This document shows positions 20,242-22,636 of a stretch of DNA of 22,636 nucleotides, in pieces; position 1 is the stretch's first letter; every line of letters begins with the position of its first letter. Source of the DNA: Pirellulales bacterium (GTDB taxonomy: Bacteria > Planctomycetota > Planctomycetia > Pirellulales > Thermoguttaceae). Where the stretch lies: assembly GCA_030605745.1 (NCBI GenBank), contig JAUWHT010000443.1, positions 1-22,636 of the forward strand. Direction: 5' to 3'. The notes under the pieces are model-generated. The model saw nothing but the letters and a program-made list of their open reading frames with translations. It was not told the DNA's origin and did no database searches. The position numbers were made by a program, and so were the translations under genes.

Positions 20242-20372
20242 CAACTCGCTCTCGTCGCCATGATGTAACCTTCGTAGGCCCATCTTAGCACGTCCGGCTC
20301 GGCCGCATCAACCGCCGCAGTCCAGCCGGCAATACTCGCTGTAAGGAGTACGATAATTGTTAAGTCGTTCAT
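20235..20372 (-). CDS. Possible 45-residue small peptide ORF
   Basis: Minus-strand ATG 20372 to TAG 20235. It reads MNDLTIIVLLTASIAGWTAA and then VDAAEPDVLRWAYEGYIMAT, RASWE: a hydrophobic N-terminus resembling a signal or membrane segment, possibly cleaved after VDAA, and a short polar, Trp/Tyr-containing tail. The codon choice looks gene-like and the stop lies at a heptamer array like those of real genes in this window. There is no clear ribosome binding site. It lies downstream of and in the same direction as the Gfo/Idh/MocA gene, and convergent with the radical SAM methyltransferase. It could be a RiPP precursor, a small membrane protein, or chance; I see no known leader motif. Confidence 0.35.
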   Translation of the reverse strand: MNDLTIIVLLTASIAGWTAAVDAAEPDVLRWAYEGYIMATRASWE

Positions 20373-20389
20373 TGTATTGGGCGCCGGCT

Positions 20390-20473
20390 GTTTAGCCGTC
20401 GGGCTGGCCCGGCGCGTTGGCGGGTGTTAATGCTCTCGAACACCAACGCGCCGGGCAAGCCCGGCGGCTAAAC
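20390..20473. repeat. Long inverted repeat (element B pair)
   Basis: The left arm 20390-20428 (GTTTAGCCGTCGGGCTGG, then CCCGGCGCGTTGG) and right arm 20439-20473 pair over 35 bases with two mismatches and one four-base bulge, around a ten-base loop. Half of the element recurs at 22499-22520. It ends four bases from the stop of the Gfo/Idh/MocA gene. Confidence 0.85.
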
Positions 20474-20477
20474 TATA

Positions 20478-21665
20478 CTATTCCTCAAACGTCCGCACGT
20501 CGACGGCCGTTCCCTTGCGCTCGGCCGAGACGTAGGCGCTGTAAATTGTCGAGATCGAGTCGGCGGCCAGCAGGCTGTCGCTTTCCGCCGGCTGGCCGTA
20601 GGCAATTGTCTGATAGAACGCCTCGGCCTCCTGCGGATATCCGGTGATCCAATCCTCGTCGGGCGCAGTGGGTGCCCAGCCCTGCTTGGTTCCGATCTTT
20701 TCCACCACGTAGATGTCCTCGAAGTTTTCTTCGACCGGGTTGTAGGTCTGCATGCTTGTGTTGGGGTTGATGTTACAGACGGCCCGGTGGTTGTTGGCAC
20801 AAACCTCCAGCCAGTTATGGATTCCGCCCAGCACGATGTCGGAGGCGAACACGTCGGCCACGGTGCCGTCGGTGAACTCCACGTGCATGTGCGCCAGATC
20901 GTCGATGTCGTGGTAGTTGCAGCGGATGTGACCTTCGTCGCGGAAGTTCTCCAGCCGGGTGATGGCGTGGGTCCGTGCGGAAACCGTCTTCGGCCGGATG
21001 GGCACCCCGTCGCGTGAGCGGCCTTCCACGCGCTTCAGATACAACGCGGCACTGAGCGGATGGCAGCCCTTGCCGATCAGCGTCCCGCCGCCGCAGAACT
21101 TCCAGAATGCGTACTCCCGCGAGTGCGAGCCGCTATGGGCCTCCTCGGCGTGAATCCAGAGCACCTGCGCGCCGGTCTTCTCGATGATCTCGCGTTCCTT
21201 CTGGATCGCCGGGGCATAGACCCAGTTCTCGGCGTACAGCAGCCTGCCCTTGCTCTGCCGCTCTGCCTCGAGGATTTGCTCGACACTGGCCAGTGCCGCG
21301 TCCAGTGCGTTTTGCTTGGGGAAGCGATCGCCGTGAAACCCCTCGGTCCCGTCGCCGAAGTACCCAGTGAGCGGCTTCTCGCAGATGACGAACTTGTCGC
21401 GCTTCAGTCCGGCCACCGAGACCGGCTCGTGCGCCACCGGCGGTACGCAGACGTGGACCACATCGACCTCGTCCAACAGGGCGTCGAGGTTATCGAAGAA
21501 GCGGATATCGCGCTTCCGGGCGTACGCCTTGCCGCCCTCGGTGTCGATGGAATATACGCCGACCACCTCGATGTTCGTCCCGTACACCTTCTGGACTGCT
21601 TCGAAGTGAAAACTGGCGGAAAACCCGGAACCCACGATCCCGGCGCGGATGGTTTTCTTCATCAT
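20478..21665 (-). CDS. Gfo/Idh/MocA-family oxidoreductase, cytoplasmic
   Basis: 395 residues, no signal peptide. Rossmann nucleotide-binding AGIVGSGFSASFHFEAV (GIVGSG at 9-14), V-H-V-C-V-P-P-V-A-H, and CEKPLTG (95-101) with Lys97 as the expected key residue, followed by a substrate domain with KFCGGGTLIGKGCHPLSAAL, where His is the likely catalytic one. It has an unusual insert G-D-G-T-E-G-F-H-G-D after EKPLTG. It would act NAD(P)-dependently on a sugar or cyclitol. ATG 21665 has AAGGTG just upstream; ATG 21662 is the alternative. It follows hisF by 39 bases on the same strand, so they may share a transcript, although no function links them. Confidence 0.9.
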   Translation of the reverse strand: MMKKTIRAGIVGSGFSASFHFEAVQKVYGTNIEVVGVYSIDTEGGKAYARKRDIRFFDNLDALLDEVDVVHVCVPPVAHEPVSVAGLKRDKFVICEKPLTGYFGDGTEGFHGDRFPKQNALDAALASVEQILEAERQSKGRLLYAENWVYAPAIQKEREIIEKTGAQVLWIHAEEAHSGSHSREYAFWKFCGGGTLIGKGCHPLSAALYLKRVEGRSRDGVPIRPKTVSARTHAITRLENFRDEGHIRCNYHDIDDLAHMHVEFTDGTVADVFASDIVLGGIHNWLEVCANNHRAVCNINPNTSMQTYNPVEENFEDIYVVEKIGTKQGWAPTAPDEDWITGYPQEAEAFYQTIAYGQPAESDSLLAADSISTIYSAYVSAERKGTAVDVRTFEE

Positions 21666-21704
21666 GGTTCACCTTAGTTAAGGAGGGTTGGCGTTTGTCC
21701 CGGC

Positions 21705-22469
21705 CTACAGGTTCACGGGCACTCCCCGCTCGGCCAGGTACTCCTTCATTTGCCGGATCGTGTATTTTCCGAAGTGTGCGATGGAGGCCACCAGTACAGC
21801 GTCGGCGTGTGCCCGGGTGATCGCCTGGTAGAGGTGCTCGAGCGTTCCCGCCCCGCCGGAAGCAATCACCGGTACGCTGACGGCATCGGCAATTGCGCGG
21901 GTCATGGGGATGTCGTAGCCGGTCTGCATGCCGTCGGTGTCCATGCTGGTGGGCAGGATCGCACCGGCGCCGAGCGATTCGGCCTTGGCGGCCCACTCGA
22001 CGGCGTCGATGCCCGCCCACTCGGTGCCGCCCCGGACGGTTACTTCAAACCCCGAGGGCAGCTTGTCGGACTTCCGCGTGTCGATGGCCACGGTAATTCT
22101 CTCCGAGCCGAATCTCTCAGCGGCCTCCTGGATGAACTCGCCGCGGCGCACGGCGGCCGTATTTATCGAGACCTTCGAAACGCCCATGTCCAACAGGGCC
22201 TGGATGTCGTCGATCGTGCGAATGCCGCCGCCGACTGTCAGCGGGATGGCGATCCGGTCGACCGTGCGCTTCACCGCGTCGAGCATCGTCTGGCGGTTTT
22301 CGATCGTGGCGGTGATGTCCAGGAACACAAGTTCATCCGCGCCCGCATCGCTGTAGGCAGCGCCGTTTTCGGCCGGATCGCCCACGTCCTTCAGGTTGAT
22401 GAAATTCACGCCTTTGACCAATCGGCCGTCTTTTACGTCCAAACAGGGAATGATTCTGCGATAGTCCAT
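21705..22469 (-). CDS. hisF: Imidazole glycerol phosphate synthase subunit HisF
   Basis: A 254-residue TIM barrel, the cyclase half of the enzyme that, with ammonia from HisH, makes imidazole glycerol phosphate and AICAR in histidine synthesis. The two catalytic aspartates are at the canonical positions, D11 (IIPCLDVKDG) and D130 (ITVAIDTRKSD). The phosphate-binding motifs TVGGGIRTIDDI and ASGGAGTLEHL are intact. ATG 22469 has AAAAGGA about nine bases upstream; a TTG one codon earlier is unlikely. HisH and HisA genes are not in the window. It is the first gene of the minus-strand pair at the right end. Confidence 0.95.
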   Translation of the reverse strand: MDYRRIIPCLDVKDGRLVKGVNFINLKDVGDPAENGAAYSDAGADELVFLDITATIENRQTMLDAVKRTVDRIAIPLTVGGGIRTIDDIQALLDMGVSKVSINTAAVRRGEFIQEAAERFGSERITVAIDTRKSDKLPSGFEVTVRGGTEWAGIDAVEWAAKAESLGAGAILPTSMDTDGMQTGYDIPMTRAIADAVSVPVIASGGAGTLEHLYQAITRAHADAVLVASIAHFGKYTIRQMKEYLAERGVPVNL

Positions 22470-22498
22470 CAAGTTTTCCTTTTCTAGGGCTGTTAATC

Positions 22499-22548
22499 GT
22501 TTAGCCGCCGGGCTTGCCCGATTTTCCGCAGGTTGGTGTAACGGCTAA
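22499..22548. repeat. Element B, third arm
   Basis: GTTTAGCCGCCGGGCTTGCC at 22499-22518 matches the right arm at 20439-20473 (reverse strand). It then diverges, keeps GGTTGGTGT, and ends in CGGCTAA, which pairs with TTAGCCG at its start. It lies just upstream of hisF. Confidence 0.75.
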
Positions 22549-22636
22549 GTAGAGTAGTTGTTTGATTGGGTTAGAGTCTATCGTTGTAACTTCTGCGCGC
22601 CGTGCGCGCATCTTGTACAGTACTTGTTCACCACAC
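22549..22636. other. Right end of window, no gene recognised
   Basis: It holds a small GCGCG/CGCGC hairpin near 22597. A minus-strand frame ending near 22577 could be the tail of a gene beyond the window, but there is too little to judge. Confidence 0.3.

Noticed and set aside
22549..22636. Minus-strand coding tail at the right edge
   Set aside because: Too short, no recognisable motif.

Overview
The window looks like a chromosomal segment of a GC-rich planctomycete, probably Pirellulales-like. The reasons are twin-arginine-exported Gfo/Idh/MocA and sugar-isomerase-like proteins, a large repeat-rich surface-type protein, an HNH protein and an ECF-like sigma factor of types I associate with planctomycetes, and housekeeping genes scattered singly among accessory genes. 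This is inferred from protein character only; no database search was possible.

Layout. 1-1314 is the 3' end of a large protein built of 47-residue repeats. It converges on an AONS/KBL-type PLP enzyme (1338-2441, minus). Next on the minus strand come leuB and a small zinc-ribbon protein, which look like one transcription unit. An HNH endonuclease and a sigma factor follow on plus. pdxA (minus) and dtd (plus) diverge. 7495-9025 is a small toxin-antitoxin graveyard: intact mntA, a deleted and frameshifted hepT, a DUF-like coiled/anchored protein, an intact RHH antitoxin with a strong promoter, and a PIN toxin reduced to its first residues. trpS, a four-helix membrane protein, acpS and a GmhA-like SIS protein follow on plus. 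Then comes a putative carbohydrate operon (LacI regulator, DJ-1/PfpI protein, TIM-barrel isomerase, Gfo/Idh/MocA oxidoreductase), with a truncated uroporphyrinogen-decarboxylase-like gene at its end. A tRNA-Pro(GGG) with its own terminator (minus) separates this from pyrF and a B12-binding radical SAM enzyme of the RiPP C-methyltransferase type. The right end has a second Gfo/Idh/MocA gene and hisF, both minus.

The most striking feature is not a gene. Intergenic spaces are packed with short tandem arrays whose period is almost always seven bases, although the heptamer differs from place to place, and with several dispersed hairpin elements. These sit exactly at gene edges: in at least seven genes the stop codon lies inside or directly at a repeat, which also supplies the last few residues. 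trpS takes part of its start codon from a heptamer, and acpS starts one base after an array. This suggests repeat expansion or insertion that is tolerated at, or targeted to, gene boundaries.

The candidate new biology is: (i) this repeat system; (ii) the orphan radical SAM RiPP methyltransferase with a convergent 45-residue peptide ORF just downstream; (iii) the LacI-controlled exported sugar operon whose first two enzymes share a nearly identical signal peptide.
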